Shown here: one piece after another, positions 9,699 through 18,417 of the stretch
Layout of the letters: each line of letters starts with the position of its first letter
Numbering within the stretch: the first letter of the stretch is position 1
Assembly: GCF_000620865.1 (NCBI RefSeq)
Contig: NZ_KK211190.1
Location: 62,001-126,000 of the forward strand
DNA: 64,000 nucleotides
Direction of reading: 5' to 3'
DNA from: Exiguobacterium sibiricum 7-3
GTDB lineage: Bacteria; Bacillota; Bacilli; Exiguobacteriales; Exiguobacteriaceae
Position numbers and translations under genes: made by a program
Notes under the pieces: model-generated
Told to the model about the DNA's origin: nothing
The model's input: only the letters and a program-made list of their open reading frames with translations
The model's database searches: none

Positions 9699-9847
9699 AA
9701 AAGGAACCACTCTTTCTTTCACGCACTTTCCTCAGGCGAGACACAAGCCAGCTTTCCTGCCCTATCCAGGCAGGGAAGCTGGTCTTGTTTCGCAAGCAGG
9801 CTTGCGCTTTTTCCTGTAGGAGTAGCATGAAACGGGTGGTTCCTTTT
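9699..9847. repeat. structured intergenic repeat, copy A
   Basis: A 149-nt imperfect palindrome. Terminal arms AAAAGGAACCAC (9699-9710) and GTGGTTCCTTTT (9836-9847) are perfectly complementary. An inner hairpin AGCTTTCCTGCC / GGCAGGGAAGCT (9750-9780) caps it. Blocks such as TTTCCTCAGGCGAGACACAA and GCGCTTTTTCCTGTAGGAGT recur in copy B at 44943-45099, while both stems differ in sequence but still pair. It may be an ncRNA, a terminator-like element or a miniature mobile repeat. Confidence 0.75.
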
Positions 9848-9853
9848 AAACGA

Positions 9854-9890
9854 GACGAGGGTGACAGAATTGTAATCTGCCACCCTCGTC
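9854..9890. terminator. hairpin between mmuM and marR, possible terminator
   Basis: Perfect 10-bp stem GACGAGGGTG / CACCCTCGTC, extended inside by ACAGA/TCTG pairing. Only a short TTT run follows, so termination is uncertain. It could serve either convergent gene. Confidence 0.45.
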
Positions 9891-9948
9891 TTTGTAGAGA
9901 CTAACTTTTGAATCAGCCGTTATACTGATCGTTCGTATTTGCAAGAAC

Positions 9949-10371
9949 TCACCGTTCCCGTAATGCTTGGTTAAATTGTTTCAGCAATCGGCCAAATGAT
10001 TCGGCATCTTCATCCGGCCAGTCGTTTACTAGTCGTTCGATACTCGTTAAACGGGCCGTCCGGTAAATCTCGAGCTCCTGTTGACCGTAATCTGTGATGT
10101 TGTAAAAGAAGGCCCGGCCGTCTGTCGGGTCTTTTATTTTTTCAACTAATTTTTTCTGATCGAGCGCAGCCGCTTGCCGGCTGACGGTCGAGACGTCAAG
10201 TTGTAACTCACGGGCAAGGGTTTTGACACCGACTTGACCAGAATCCGATAACTGGCGTAAGAGTAAATAGGAAGCACGGTCCAAGTTCCGATTATCCGCC
10301 GTCGCCGTCGTTAGACGACGAATAAGAATCGCCAGTTCCAGTTCGATTGTTTCCAGGGATTGATTCGACAT
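9949..10371 (-). CDS. MarR-family transcriptional regulator
   Basis: Winged-helix repressor of 140 residues. The region with LARELQLDVSTVSRQAAALDQKKLV is the recognition helix, and the wing contains DPTDGRAFFYNIT. I chose the ATG at 10371 because AGGTG lies just upstream; the longer open frame adds only unsupported residues. It is divergent from a CBS-domain protein and an MFS exporter, whose promoter overlaps the palindrome TTGTATTATACAA, a plausible site for this protein. The inducing ligand is unknown. Confidence 0.88.
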   Translation of the reverse strand: MSNQSLETIELELAILIRRLTTATADNRNLDRASYLLLRQLSDSGQVGVKTLARELQLDVSTVSRQAAALDQKKLVEKIKDPTDGRAFFYNITDYGQQELEIYRTARLTSIERLVNDWPDEDAESFGRLLKQFNQALRER

Positions 10372-10447
10372 ATTGTCACCTCTCATTAGCATTCATTGCC
10401 CTCATCATTACGCACAGGCTGTCCTCTGTCAATCAAAGGCAGGCTTC

Positions 10448-10476
10448 TTGACAGGGTTATAGTTGTATTATACAAT
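10448..10476 (+). promoter_or_regulatory. promoter of the CBS-MFS operon
   Basis: -35 TTGACA (10448-10453), 17-bp spacer, -10 TACAAT (10471-10476), with near-consensus hexamers. The 5' leader to the CBS gene is about 75 nt. Confidence 0.75.
10463..10475. promoter_or_regulatory. putative MarR operator
   Basis: TTGTAT-T-ATACAA is a perfect inverted repeat spanning the spacer and -10 of the CBS-MFS promoter. A half-site-like ATTGTAT recurs about 30 bp downstream. The divergent marR gene is the obvious candidate regulator; the link is inferred. Confidence 0.6.
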
Positions 10477-10557
10477 CATAAATGTTATTTAATTGTATCG
10501 TGAAACTTATTGTTATGAACTTATTTTAATTACAGCGTCTGATGAAGGAGAATTCCG

Positions 10558-11013
10558 ATGAAAGCTTATCAATCGATGAAAGAAACCGTCATTACAGTCA
10601 ATGAAGAGGATACGATCCGGACGGTAGTGGAACGTTTTATCACTTCCGGTATCAGTGGAGTCCCGGTCGTCAACGGCCAGCAGGAAGTCGTCGGCTATAT
10701 CAGTGACGGGGATATCATGCGGGCTATCGGCAAACATAAAGACATCATTGTCGATACGTTTTTATATGTCGATGTCATCAAAGGCGATGACGAAAACTAT
10801 GAAGAGCGTGTCCGTCAGATCCTGACACGTCCCGTCATGGACATGGCACGCCGAAAAGTCGTGACGGCGACGACAGAAACAGAAATGGAAGAAATTGCGG
10901 CTACGCTCGGTTCAAAACGAATTAAAAAATTACCGATTCTAAAAGACGGCAAGCTCGTCGGAATCATCAGTCGCGGTGACGTCATCCGTCACTCCTTTAA
11001 ACAGTTTATTTAA
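10558..11013 (+). CDS. CBS-domain pair protein
   Basis: A stand-alone Bateman module of 151 residues: two CBS repeats (about residues 5-60 and 90-148) and nothing else. CBS repeats usually bind adenine nucleotides or SAM and regulate a partner protein. Typical motifs GISGVPVVN and KKLPILKDGKLVGIISRGDVIR are visible. AAGGAG precedes the ATG. It is followed 15 bp later by an MFS exporter, so it may sense nucleotides for that transporter, but no mechanism can be read from the sequence. Confidence 0.85.
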   Translation: MKAYQSMKETVITVNEEDTIRTVVERFITSGISGVPVVNGQQEVVGYISDGDIMRAIGKHKDIIVDTFLYVDVIKGDDENYEERVRQILTRPVMDMARRKVVTATTETEMEEIAATLGSKRIKKLPILKDGKLVGIISRGDVIRHSFKQFI

Positions 11014-11028
11014 GAAAGAAGGATTTAT

Positions 11029-12267
11029 ATGGCTCTTGCTGAAAAAACAACGACACTTGCGCCTGAGACAGTTTTATCGGAAAGCAAACATGGTTTACTG
11101 CACCAACCGATCGCTGTTTGGGCGGTATTCTTTGCCAGTATCACGGCATTCATGGGAATGGGACTCGTCAATCCGGTCCTACCGACGATTGCCGAAAACC
11201 TTGAAGCATCAAAAAGTGAAGTTACGCTACTATTTACAAGCTATAACGCCGTCATGGCATTTGCGATGCTGATTACCGGCGCGATTTCTTCACGGATTGG
11301 TCAAAAGGGGACATTGATGCTCGGGATTGCGGTTATCGCAACCGTTGCCGGTTTTGCGTCACAGGCCGACAGTATTTGGACACTTGTCGCGTTACGCGGC
11401 GGTTGGGGACTCGGAAATGCACTGTTCGTCGCAACAGCGCTCGCAGCGATCGTTTCCCTGTCATCCGGCGGAACAGCGAAAGCAATCATCTTATATGAAG
11501 CAGCAGTCGGTCTCGGGATTTCAATCGGTCCACTGCTCGGTGGAACACTCGGTTCGATCACATGGCGCGCGCCTTTCATGGGTGTTGCGACGATCATGGT
11601 CATCGCGTTCCTCGTTTTATTATTCCTAATGCCAAAACCGGTCGCAACGGCGACGCCTGCAAAAAAGATTTCGTTGATTGCACCGTTCCAGGCCATGAAA
11701 CACCGGTCTTTACTGACACTTGGAATCGTTGCAGCCTTGTATAACGTCGGCTTCTTTACGATCATGGCCTATGCACCGTTCGTCATGAAATTACCGGCAA
11801 AAGGACTAGGCTTCGTCTTCCTCGGTTGGGGGATGTTGCTTGCTCTGACATCCGTTTTAACAGCGCCAAAATTAAAACAATGGCTCGGAACAATCAAAGC
11901 AATGGTACTGATGCTGCTCTTGTTCGCCGTCTTATTGTTATTAATGGGGATCTTTACCGAAACACCAGCTGTCGTCATCGTCTGTGTTATTCTTGCCGGG
12001 GCAGTGCTCGGGAATAACAATACGTTGATTACGACGGCAGTGATGGATGCAGCACCGGTCGAACGTTCGACGGCATCCGCTGCATACAGTTTCTTACGTT
12101 TTCTCGGGGCAGCCATCGCGCCATTCATGGCCGGTAAATTGGCTGAAATCTATAATGCTAACCTGCCGTTTTATGTCGGCAGTGCGTTCGTCTTACTGTC
12201 TGTCGTCATCATCGGGGTCAATCTCAAACACATTCGTCACATCGACACAGCAGATAGTGGACATTGA
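11029..12267 (+). CDS. MFS transporter, probable drug/solute exporter
   Basis: Major facilitator of 412 residues with about 12 membrane segments. The N-terminal domain has the MGLVNPVLPTIAENL pattern in helix 1 and an SSRIGQKG loop resembling motif A of the 12-helix drug/H+ antiporters. It is the second gene of the CBS-MFS unit and ends at a strong terminator. Control by the divergent MarR protein would be typical for efflux pumps. The substrate cannot be named. Confidence 0.85.
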   Translation: MALAEKTTTLAPETVLSESKHGLLHQPIAVWAVFFASITAFMGMGLVNPVLPTIAENLEASKSEVTLLFTSYNAVMAFAMLITGAISSRIGQKGTLMLGIAVIATVAGFASQADSIWTLVALRGGWGLGNALFVATALAAIVSLSSGGTAKAIILYEAAVGLGISIGPLLGGTLGSITWRAPFMGVATIMVIAFLVLLFLMPKPVATATPAKKISLIAPFQAMKHRSLLTLGIVAALYNVGFFTIMAYAPFVMKLPAKGLGFVFLGWGMLLALTSVLTAPKLKQWLGTIKAMVLMLLLFAVLLLLMGIFTETPAVVIVCVILAGAVLGNNNTLITTAVMDAAPVERSTASAAYSFLRFLGAAIAPFMAGKLAEIYNANLPFYVGSAFVLLSVVIIGVNLKHIRHIDTADSGH

Positions 12268-12278
12268 TTTAAACAGCA

Positions 12279-12326
12279 AACGTCCCTTCTTTCGCCAAAT
12301 CAGCGGAAGAAGGGACGTTTTTTTAG
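12279..12326. terminator. terminator after the MFS gene
   Basis: Long stem AACGTCCCTTCTT / GAAGAAGGGACGTT followed by seven Ts. It also lies ahead of the convergent DUF1801 gene. Confidence 0.88.
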
Positions 12327-12331
12327 TGGTC

Positions 12332-12754
12332 TCAGGGTTTTGGATACGTCGTTTCCAGAAAAGCGACGGAATGGACGATCAGTTCCCTTAAGACAAGCAG
12401 GTCGACATCTGCTAGTTTATTGATATAGACACAGCTTTTTCCGCTCTTGTGTTTACCGAGACGCACCAGGAACTGCTCGCGCTCCGGACCTGTTGCGAAG
12501 TATAGACTGATGTTCGCTTTGCGGGGCGAGAATCCGACAAGAAATGAATCGCCTTCATGTCCGGAAGAATACCGATAATGATAGTGACCAAATCCGATCA
12601 TCGTGTCCCCCCACATAACGGCCGGATACCCGGTCATCTCTTCAAAAATCTGTCGTAATTGCTCGCAGTCTGTCCGTTTTGACAATGGTGTGATCGTATT
12701 CAAAAAGCCATCGACGCTTTGATCCGTCGGTAACGTCTTTTGCTGATTAGTCAT
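12332..12754 (-). CDS. DUF1801 domain protein
   Basis: A 140-residue soluble protein of the DUF1801 (YdhG-like) fold. Family-like motifs are MWGDTMIGFGHYHYRY, SLYFATGPE, and a C-terminal half built around HKSGKSCVYINKLADVD. Biochemical function is not established for this group; some relatives act in iron handling. It is a single gene transcribed toward the MFS terminator with an AAGGGG ribosome binding site. Confidence 0.8.
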   Translation of the reverse strand: MTNQQKTLPTDQSVDGFLNTITPLSKRTDCEQLRQIFEEMTGYPAVMWGDTMIGFGHYHYRYSSGHEGDSFLVGFSPRKANISLYFATGPEREQFLVRLGKHKSGKSCVYINKLADVDLLVLRELIVHSVAFLETTYPKP

Positions 12755-12850
12755 AAGAAAACCCCTTTCGCGAGTGGGCGACAGTCATTTCGATTCGATA
12801 CAAACCCATTCCCTGTCTAACGGGGATTCATTCAAAAAGAGGTGATTCTA

Positions 12851-13207
12851 TTGAAACATATAATCTCGTTTGCAGGATATGATGAGACGATTGACTGGCA
12901 CATCGTCGAAGTGAATCAAGCTTTGGCTACATTGCAACTGGAAGTATGGCATCAAGAAATCAAGCTGCATCAAATGACGTTACCCTTTTCGGAGTATGAC
13001 CGATTTGCCCGTGAATTTCGGATCGTTCATGAACAGTTACCGGGAATCGTTTTTTTTGAAAAAGGTGATTTTACATTTGAGCTGATCTACGACCGACTCG
13101 GACACGTCCGGATTGAATGGCGTCTTGTCGGTGAACCGAAACACGTCCTGCCGTCTGATCAGAGTTATATTGGGCAAGCACTCGCTCTAATTGGTGTCTA
13201 CACTTAA
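12851..13207 (+). CDS. hypothetical protein, 118 residues
   Basis: I do not recognise this family. The frame starts best at the TTG at 12851 with AGAGGTG about 6 nt upstream; a GTG at 12842 lies inside that site. The protein is small and acidic, with alternating hydrophobic/charged stretches that look like beta strands (LQLEVWHQEIKLHQMTLPF, DFTFELIYDRLGHVRIEWRL) and no membrane segment. It ends at a bidirectional terminator. Confidence 0.7.
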   Translation: MKHIISFAGYDETIDWHIVEVNQALATLQLEVWHQEIKLHQMTLPFSEYDRFAREFRIVHEQLPGIVFFEKGDFTFELIYDRLGHVRIEWRLVGEPKHVLPSDQSYIGQALALIGVYT

Positions 13208-13247
13208 AAATCCTCCATCTGTCCCTGAAACAGATGGAGGATTTTTT
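13206..13247. terminator. bidirectional terminator
   Basis: Perfect stem AAAAATCCTCCATCTG / CAGATGGAGGATTTTT with A and T tracts on either side. It serves the hypothetical gene (+) and the M20 peptidase (-). Confidence 0.92.
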
Positions 13248-14404
13248 CAGTCATAGGAATGTAGTGCAAGGCGCATACACAACTCGATCGTTTCCGCATA
13301 TTCCGACAGGGGAATCGACTCATCGATTTGATGGGCCAGCCGGAAATCGTGGAACGAAGCCACCGCGATCGGGAAGCTTCGTGCCGCCTGGCTGAACATG
13401 GCACCGTCTGTCCCGCCAGGAATCGCGACGCGCTGTGTCGGCTGCTGTCGGATTGATTCCATCGTGTCCGCGACAATTTTTAAGAACGGATTGTTCCGGT
13501 CCGTCTCACAGGAGGGGATGTCCTTGATGACCGTGACTTCCATCGAGAAGCTGTCGTCCTGTTGACGCAGGCGTTGGTTGACTTCTTCGAGCGCCTGCAA
13601 GACCTGCTCCCGTCCGAATCCCGGAATCGTCCGGATGTCCATATAAAATGCAGCCCGGCTCGGAATGACGTTTGGTCCTTCACCGCCTGTGATTGATGTG
13701 ATGGAAGCGACGACCGGACCAAGGTCCGGGTGACTGTGATTGGTGATTGTAAATCGGTCGGATTTCACTTCGCGGATAACCCGATATAAATCATCGATGG
13801 CATTTTTACCAAGTTGGGGCGAAGAGCTGTGAGCACTTTTTCCCGTACACGATACCTCAACACCGACGACACCTTTTTGGGCATAGCCGAGATAACCGCT
13901 CGTTGGTTCCGTGATCAAGAGGGCGTCTAAATCATCGGCGTCACCACGTTCCGTTAAATGGCGGGCTCCGGTCATGCCGTTTTCTTCATCGGATGTAATC
14001 AACAATTTCAGATGGTTCGGCAAGTCATCGCGTTGATTTAATTCAATCATCATACTGACCATCGCCATGACGCCGGACTTCATGTCGGAAGCACCGCGTC
14101 CGTAAATCCGTCCCTCCTCGATTGCACCGCCGAACGGATCTTTTGTCCATTCACTAATTTTAACCGGCACCGTATCCAGGTGACCGGAGAAACCAATCGT
14201 TTTCGGATGAGTGGCGGAAGCACCGGCTTGAATCGTGGCGACGAGACAAATCCGTTTCGGTGATACTTCAATCCAGTCGGTTTTGATGCCGTGGGATGTC
14301 AATAACTCATAGACATAGGTTGCGACGTTCTCTTCCCCGTCGAGTGGATTGGTACTTGGGATTTGTAAACAGCGTTGCAAATAAGTAATCGGTTCTGTAA
14401 GCAT
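13247..14404 (-). CDS. M20-family metallopeptidase, succinyl-diaminopimelate desuccinylase-like
   Basis: Cytosolic zinc amidohydrolase of the ArgE/DapE/ACY1 group. Metal-ligand motifs are visible: GFSGHLDTVP, GRGASDMKSGV, the catalytic DEENGMTGA, and GGTDGAMF near the C-terminus. The ATG at 14404 has a perfect AAGGAGGAG, giving 385 residues; the longer open frame lacks one. It is a single gene. The exact amide substrate (N-succinyl-DAP, N-acetylornithine or another acylated amino acid) cannot be decided from sequence. Confidence 0.85.
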   Translation of the reverse strand: MLTEPITYLQRCLQIPSTNPLDGEENVATYVYELLTSHGIKTDWIEVSPKRICLVATIQAGASATHPKTIGFSGHLDTVPVKISEWTKDPFGGAIEEGRIYGRGASDMKSGVMAMVSMMIELNQRDDLPNHLKLLITSDEENGMTGARHLTERGDADDLDALLITEPTSGYLGYAQKGVVGVEVSCTGKSAHSSSPQLGKNAIDDLYRVIREVKSDRFTITNHSHPDLGPVVASITSITGGEGPNVIPSRAAFYMDIRTIPGFGREQVLQALEEVNQRLRQQDDSFSMEVTVIKDIPSCETDRNNPFLKIVADTMESIRQQPTQRVAIPGGTDGAMFSQAARSFPIAVASFHDFRLAHQIDESIPLSEYAETIELCMRLALHSYD

Positions 14405-14520
14405 ATTTTCTCCTCCTTTACTGTTCTGTTCCCGTTTCCAGGCAGTTGCGTGAGGTAAACGAATGCCCAAAATATTTAAAAGAACTGAATTTCTTAAACT
14501 TCAATCGTTTGAAAATGAAC

Positions 14521-14555
14521 AAAAAAAACACGATTCCTGATTCAGGAACCGTGCT
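14521..14555 (-). terminator. terminator of the SDR gene
   Basis: On the minus strand, stem CACGGTTCCTGA / TCAGGAATCGTG (one G-U) followed by eight Ts. Confidence 0.88.
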
Positions 14556-14575
14556 GAACAGAAAACCGAAGCCGT

Positions 14576-15397
14576 TTATTCCGCGTCTGTTTTCCATTTG
14601 TCGTCGATTAACATTTCACCCGGCCACGTATAGGCCATGATGCCGCCGTCAGCCGTGATGTCTTCACCCGTGACGTAAGAACTGTCATCTGACGCCAGGA
14701 ACAGGGCAACCGTCGCCATCTCACGCGGTTTACCGAGACGCCCGAGTGGTGTAATCCAAGCATTGGCGTCGCGGAACTGTTTTCCTTGTTCTTCTTCTTT
14801 TCCGCCAACAAGCGTATCGATGAGCGGTGTTTCGATCGTTCCCGGTGAAAGCGAGTTGACGCGGATGCCGTCGCGGGCATAATCAATCGCCATCGCGCGT
14901 GTGAAGTTGGCGATACCGCCTTTTGCCGCGTTGTAGCCTGAACGATTCAAATCGGCTGCACGTCCCGACATCGATGATGTATTGATGATCGATCCGCCGT
15001 TTTTCAGCATCAATGGAATGACGAATTTACTCGTTAAGAACGTCCCGCGTAAATCGACTGCAATGATTTGATCAAACAGTTCGATTGGATATTCATGGAC
15101 TTTCCCGCCTTGTTGGTCAATCCCGGCATTGTTGAACAGAACATCAACCGTTCCGTATGTAGATTGTAGGTGGTCTGCGAGTTGCTTCACGCTGTCGACT
15201 TGTGAGACATCGACATGAACTGCTTCTGCTTTTCCGCCTGCTTGCTCAATTTGTTCAACAGTTCCTTGTACTTTTTCAAGATTGACGTCCGCACAGACGA
15301 CGGTCGCTCCTTGTTCTGCAAAGACAAGTGCTGTCGCTTGACCGATTCCTGTGGCTGAGCCGGTAATGACGGCTACTTTGTTTTCAAGTCGTTTCAT
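14576..15397 (-). CDS. short-chain dehydrogenase/reductase (SDR), glucose-1-dehydrogenase-like
   Basis: Classical NAD(P)-dependent SDR of 273 residues. Cofactor motif TGSATGIG (about residues 12-19), NNAG (about 90-93), the catalytic serine in INTSSMSG, and YNAAKG with the active-site Tyr and Lys are all present. AGGAGGAG precedes the ATG. It is monocistronic with its own terminator. The substrate is unknown; family members reduce sugars, steroids or ketones. Confidence 0.88.
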   Translation of the reverse strand: MKRLENKVAVITGSATGIGQATALVFAEQGATVVCADVNLEKVQGTVEQIEQAGGKAEAVHVDVSQVDSVKQLADHLQSTYGTVDVLFNNAGIDQQGGKVHEYPIELFDQIIAVDLRGTFLTSKFVIPLMLKNGGSIINTSSMSGRAADLNRSGYNAAKGGIANFTRAMAIDYARDGIRVNSLSPGTIETPLIDTLVGGKEEEQGKQFRDANAWITPLGRLGKPREMATVALFLASDDSSYVTGEDITADGGIMAYTWPGEMLIDDKWKTDAE

Positions 15398-15542
15398 AAA
15401 AAATCTCCTCCTAAAAATAATATCCGATGTTGTGCTTCACCTTATGAAATATTCCCTACGTCAATCGGACTAAACCCATTAAACTGTCTAACGTTTTGGA
15501 GGAACGGGAACAACTCAAACAGGAAAGCGCAACACGAAAGGA

Positions 15543-16415
15543 ATGAGAACGCTGACATCAGAACAACTCAAACTAGCAAAAAAACTCTTAACAGAAGCCG
15601 TTCAGCATCAAATCGAGTTAGCAAATGGACCGATGAAAGAGGAATTAATTGAAGGAACGACACCCGTCTTATGGTTCGGTGATGCAACAAAAAAGAGTTG
15701 GTTGACGGTTGCGACGAATCCGTCAGCGGGACAGTTTTTAAAGAAGGATGGAACGCTGCGTTTTGATTCGACGGGTCCATTCTTTTTACTCGAGTCGGAT
15801 ATGTCTTTAGAGACCTATCTAACGGAGCAACACGTTGAACAAACAATCCACAAGTTTAAGCACTATTTTCAACAAAAGGATGTCTATAAGACATGGTTCG
15901 GAAAAGAACAGGGTGGAAAACTGGAAGGGTTCCTAAATGGATTCGGTGCGTCCTTTTATGATGACGCTCTCCTTCCGGTCATTCATACGGATTTTTTTCC
16001 GTTTCCGACCAGACGCTACATGGGGACAATTGCGATGCGACAGGATCTCGAACAGACGGACTTTGGACAAACTTTCTTGAAAAAGCTGCTGCCGTTGTTT
16101 TCCCTGCATGGCATCATTTTGCTCGGACGCGAGCACACGGACCGTTTTCGGAAACTGGATCCAAGCATCACGTGGCAAGACCCCGTCGCTTTGACCGATT
16201 ATCCGGATGCCTTCGTCGAAATTGGTTACTCCGCTGAATTCGGGATTCCGGTCATCGGACTTCACTTTAAACCAAGCGAACAGTTCCTTGGTCTCGGCAG
16301 TCGTCCTGACGAAAAGGGCAGGAGTCACGGGACATACGGTTCGACAAAAGGATTGCGTGATATCGGGCGGCAGGTGCGGCAAAAACTTGATGCACTATAT
16401 GAATTGGAGGATTGA
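15543..16415 (+). CDS. uncharacterised protein with weak uracil-DNA-glycosylase-like motifs
   Basis: A 290-residue soluble protein of no family I can name with certainty. The segment WLTVATNPSAGQF (about residues 53-65) resembles the GxNPS motif of the uracil-DNA glycosylase superfamily. HTDFFPFPT (about 148-156) and IPVIGLHFKPSEQ (about 237-249) sit where later superfamily motifs would be. These are by-eye resemblances. It lies directly upstream of htpG, whose -35 box overlaps its stop codon. The ribosome binding site is poor (AAAGG only 2 nt from the ATG), so the start is less certain. Confidence 0.6.
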   Translation: MRTLTSEQLKLAKKLLTEAVQHQIELANGPMKEELIEGTTPVLWFGDATKKSWLTVATNPSAGQFLKKDGTLRFDSTGPFFLLESDMSLETYLTEQHVEQTIHKFKHYFQQKDVYKTWFGKEQGGKLEGFLNGFGASFYDDALLPVIHTDFFPFPTRRYMGTIAMRQDLEQTDFGQTFLKKLLPLFSLHGIILLGREHTDRFRKLDPSITWQDPVALTDYPDAFVEIGYSAEFGIPVIGLHFKPSEQFLGLGSRPDEKGRSHGTYGSTKGLRDIGRQVRQKLDALYELED

Positions 16416-16439
16416 CAGCCGTTTTTGTATCCGTAATAA
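16412..16439 (+). promoter_or_regulatory. htpG sigma-A promoter
   Basis: -35 TTGACA (16412-16417) overlaps the stop codon of the upstream gene; -10 TAATAA (16434-16439) with 16-bp spacer, or AATAAT with 17. The CIRCE repeat begins 11 bp downstream, at the expected transcription start. Confidence 0.75.
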
Positions 16440-16449
16440 TGGAAATGAA

Positions 16450-16476
16450 TTAGCACTCTATCTTATAGAGTGCTAA
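16450..16476. promoter_or_regulatory. CIRCE element (HrcA operator) upstream of htpG
   Basis: TTAGCACTC (16450-16458), 9-nt spacer, GAGTGCTAA (16468-16476): a perfect match to the HrcA-binding CIRCE consensus. It lies at the transcription start and 20 nt before the htpG ATG, predicting HrcA repression relieved by heat shock. Confidence 0.97.
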
Positions 16477-16495
16477 AAAACAGGGGGTATCGAAA

Positions 16496-18361
16496 ATGGA
16501 AACGAAACAATTCAAAGCAGAATCAAAACGATTGCTCGAAATGATGATTCATTCCATCTACACACATAAGGAAATCTTTTTACGTGAGTTGATTTCGAAC
16601 GCCAGTGACGCCATGGATAAGATTTACTACAAAGCGTTGACGGACGAGACGATTACGTTCGACAAAGAAGCCTACAAAATTACGATTGAACCAAATAAAG
16701 AAACACGCCAGCTGATTCTACGGGATACGGGAATCGGGATGACAAAGGACGAGCTGGAAGAAAACCTTGGAACCATCGCGAAAAGCGGATCGCTCGCTTT
16801 TAAAGCAGAAAATGAATCAAAGGACGGTCATGACATCATCGGACAATTCGGTGTCGGTTTCTATTCCGCGTTTATGGTCGCCGACACCGTGACAGTCGTG
16901 ACGAAACCGTTCGGCAGTGACGTCGCCTACAAGTGGGAGTCGCGCGGAGTCGACGGCTATACGATTGAAGAGGTTGAAAAAGAGACGGTCGGAACAGACA
17001 TCACCCTTCACATCAAAGCAAACGAAGAGGACGAGAACTACGATGAGTACTTAGAACCGTCTCGTCTCCGGAGTATCGTCAAGAAATACTCGGACTTCAT
17101 CCGGTATCCGATTGAGATGGCGGAAACAGAACAGCGTCCGGTTGACGGATCAGACGAAACAGAGACGGTCACGGTCATGAAAACGGTCAATAGCATGGTG
17201 CCGATCTGGCGGAAAAATAAGCGGGAGCTGACGGATGAAGATTACCGTAACTTCTACCAGGAGAAACGTTACGGATTCGATGCACCGATCAAACACATTC
17301 ACATCAGTGCCGACGGAGCCGTCCGCTACCAGTCGATCCTGTTTATTCCGGAGCAACCGTCGTTTGATTATTATTCAAAAGAGTTCGAGAAAGGACTTGA
17401 ACTGTATGCGAACGGTGTATTGATCATGGAAAAATGCAGTGATCTGCTACCGGATCATTTCAGCTTCGTCAAAGGAATGGTTGATTCAGAAGACTTGTCG
17501 CTCAACATCTCGCGTGAAATGCTGCAACACGACCGCCAGTTGAAATTGATTGCGAAGAATATTCAAAGCAAAATCAAGACACAGCTGGAAGCATTACTGC
17601 GTGACGACCGGGAAAAATACGAGACGTTTTACCAAGCGTTTGGCCGTCAATTAAAGTTCGGCATCTACAACGATTACGGCATGCAAAAAGATACGGTAAA
17701 AGATCTTGTTCTGTTCCATTCGGCAAAAGAGAAAAAACTAGTGACACTCGAAGAGTACGTCGCTGCCATGCCGGAAGAGCAGAAATACATCTATTACGCG
17801 TCAGGTGAAAGCACAGACCGTTTGGATAAGTTACCGCAATCCGAGCTCGTCAAAGATAAAGGATTCGATATCCTCTATTTCACGGAAGAAATTGATGAGT
17901 TTGCGATTCAAATGCTTCTCAACTATGACGGAAAAGAGTTTAAGTCCGTCACGAGCAGTGACCTTGGCATCGAGCAGACGGAACAGGCGGAAACGACCGA
18001 GACACAAGTCGAGATGTTTAAAGCGATGCAGGAGGTACTCGCGGGAAAAGTCAAAGAAGTCAAAGCCTCGACCCGCTTAAAATCACATCCGGTCTGCTTT
18101 GCAACGGATGGTGCGGTCTCAATCGAAATGGAGAAAATCCTCAAAGCGATGCCAAATAACCAGGACATCGCAGCCGTCAAAATCCTGGAATTGAATACAT
18201 CGCATGATGTGTTCCAGGCAATTGAGACGGCTTATGCAGAAGACCGTCCGAAATTCGAACGGTACACGAAGTTGATGTATCAACAAGCCTTGTTGATGGA
18301 AGGTTTACCGATTGAAGACCCGGTTGCGTTTGCGAACGAAGTCTGCGCATTGATGGTCTGA
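16496..18361 (+). CDS. htpG: molecular chaperone HtpG (Hsp90)
   Basis: Cytosolic ATP-dependent chaperone. The 621-residue length is normal. The N-terminal GHKL ATPase motifs are clear: [18 protein letters not shown], and [13 protein letters not shown]. The middle domain and C-terminal dimerisation domain follow, with LNISREMLQ near residue 340. GGGGG precedes the ATG. Regulation is visible: a vegetative promoter with a perfect CIRCE repeat places it in the HrcA heat-shock regulon, unlike B. subtilis htpG, which is not controlled by HrcA. Confidence 0.98.
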   Translation: METKQFKAESKRLLEMMIHSIYTHKEIFLRELISNASDAMDKIYYKALTDETITFDKEAYKITIEPNKETRQLILRDTGIGMTKDELEENLGTIAKSGSLAFKAENESKDGHDIIGQFGVGFYSAFMVADTVTVVTKPFGSDVAYKWESRGVDGYTIEEVEKETVGTDITLHIKANEEDENYDEYLEPSRLRSIVKKYSDFIRYPIEMAETEQRPVDGSDETETVTVMKTVNSMVPIWRKNKRELTDEDYRNFYQEKRYGFDAPIKHIHISADGAVRYQSILFIPEQPSFDYYSKEFEKGLELYANGVLIMEKCSDLLPDHFSFVKGMVDSEDLSLNISREMLQHDRQLKLIAKNIQSKIKTQLEALLRDDREKYETFYQAFGRQLKFGIYNDYGMQKDTVKDLVLFHSAKEKKLVTLEEYVAAMPEEQKYIYYASGESTDRLDKLPQSELVKDKGFDILYFTEEIDEFAIQMLLNYDGKEFKSVTSSDLGIEQTEQAETTETQVEMFKAMQEVLAGKVKEVKASTRLKSHPVCFATDGAVSIEMEKILKAMPNNQDIAAVKILELNTSHDVFQAIETAYAEDRPKFERYTKLMYQQALLMEGLPIEDPVAFANEVCALMV

Positions 18362-18379
18362 TCTTTCATAAAATGAAGA

Positions 18380-18417
18380 AATCCCAGTGCATCAATTGTG
18401 CACTAGGATTTTTTTAG
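18380..18417. terminator. terminator after htpG
   Basis: Stem AAATCCCAGTGCA / TGTGCACTAGGATTT followed by a run of Ts. It also serves as the boundary to the convergent gene. Confidence 0.82.

Noticed and set aside
9442-9828. Open frame of 128 residues on the minus strand across repeat copy A
   Set aside because: It overlaps mmuM and the palindromic repeat, has no ribosome binding site and encodes no recognisable protein.
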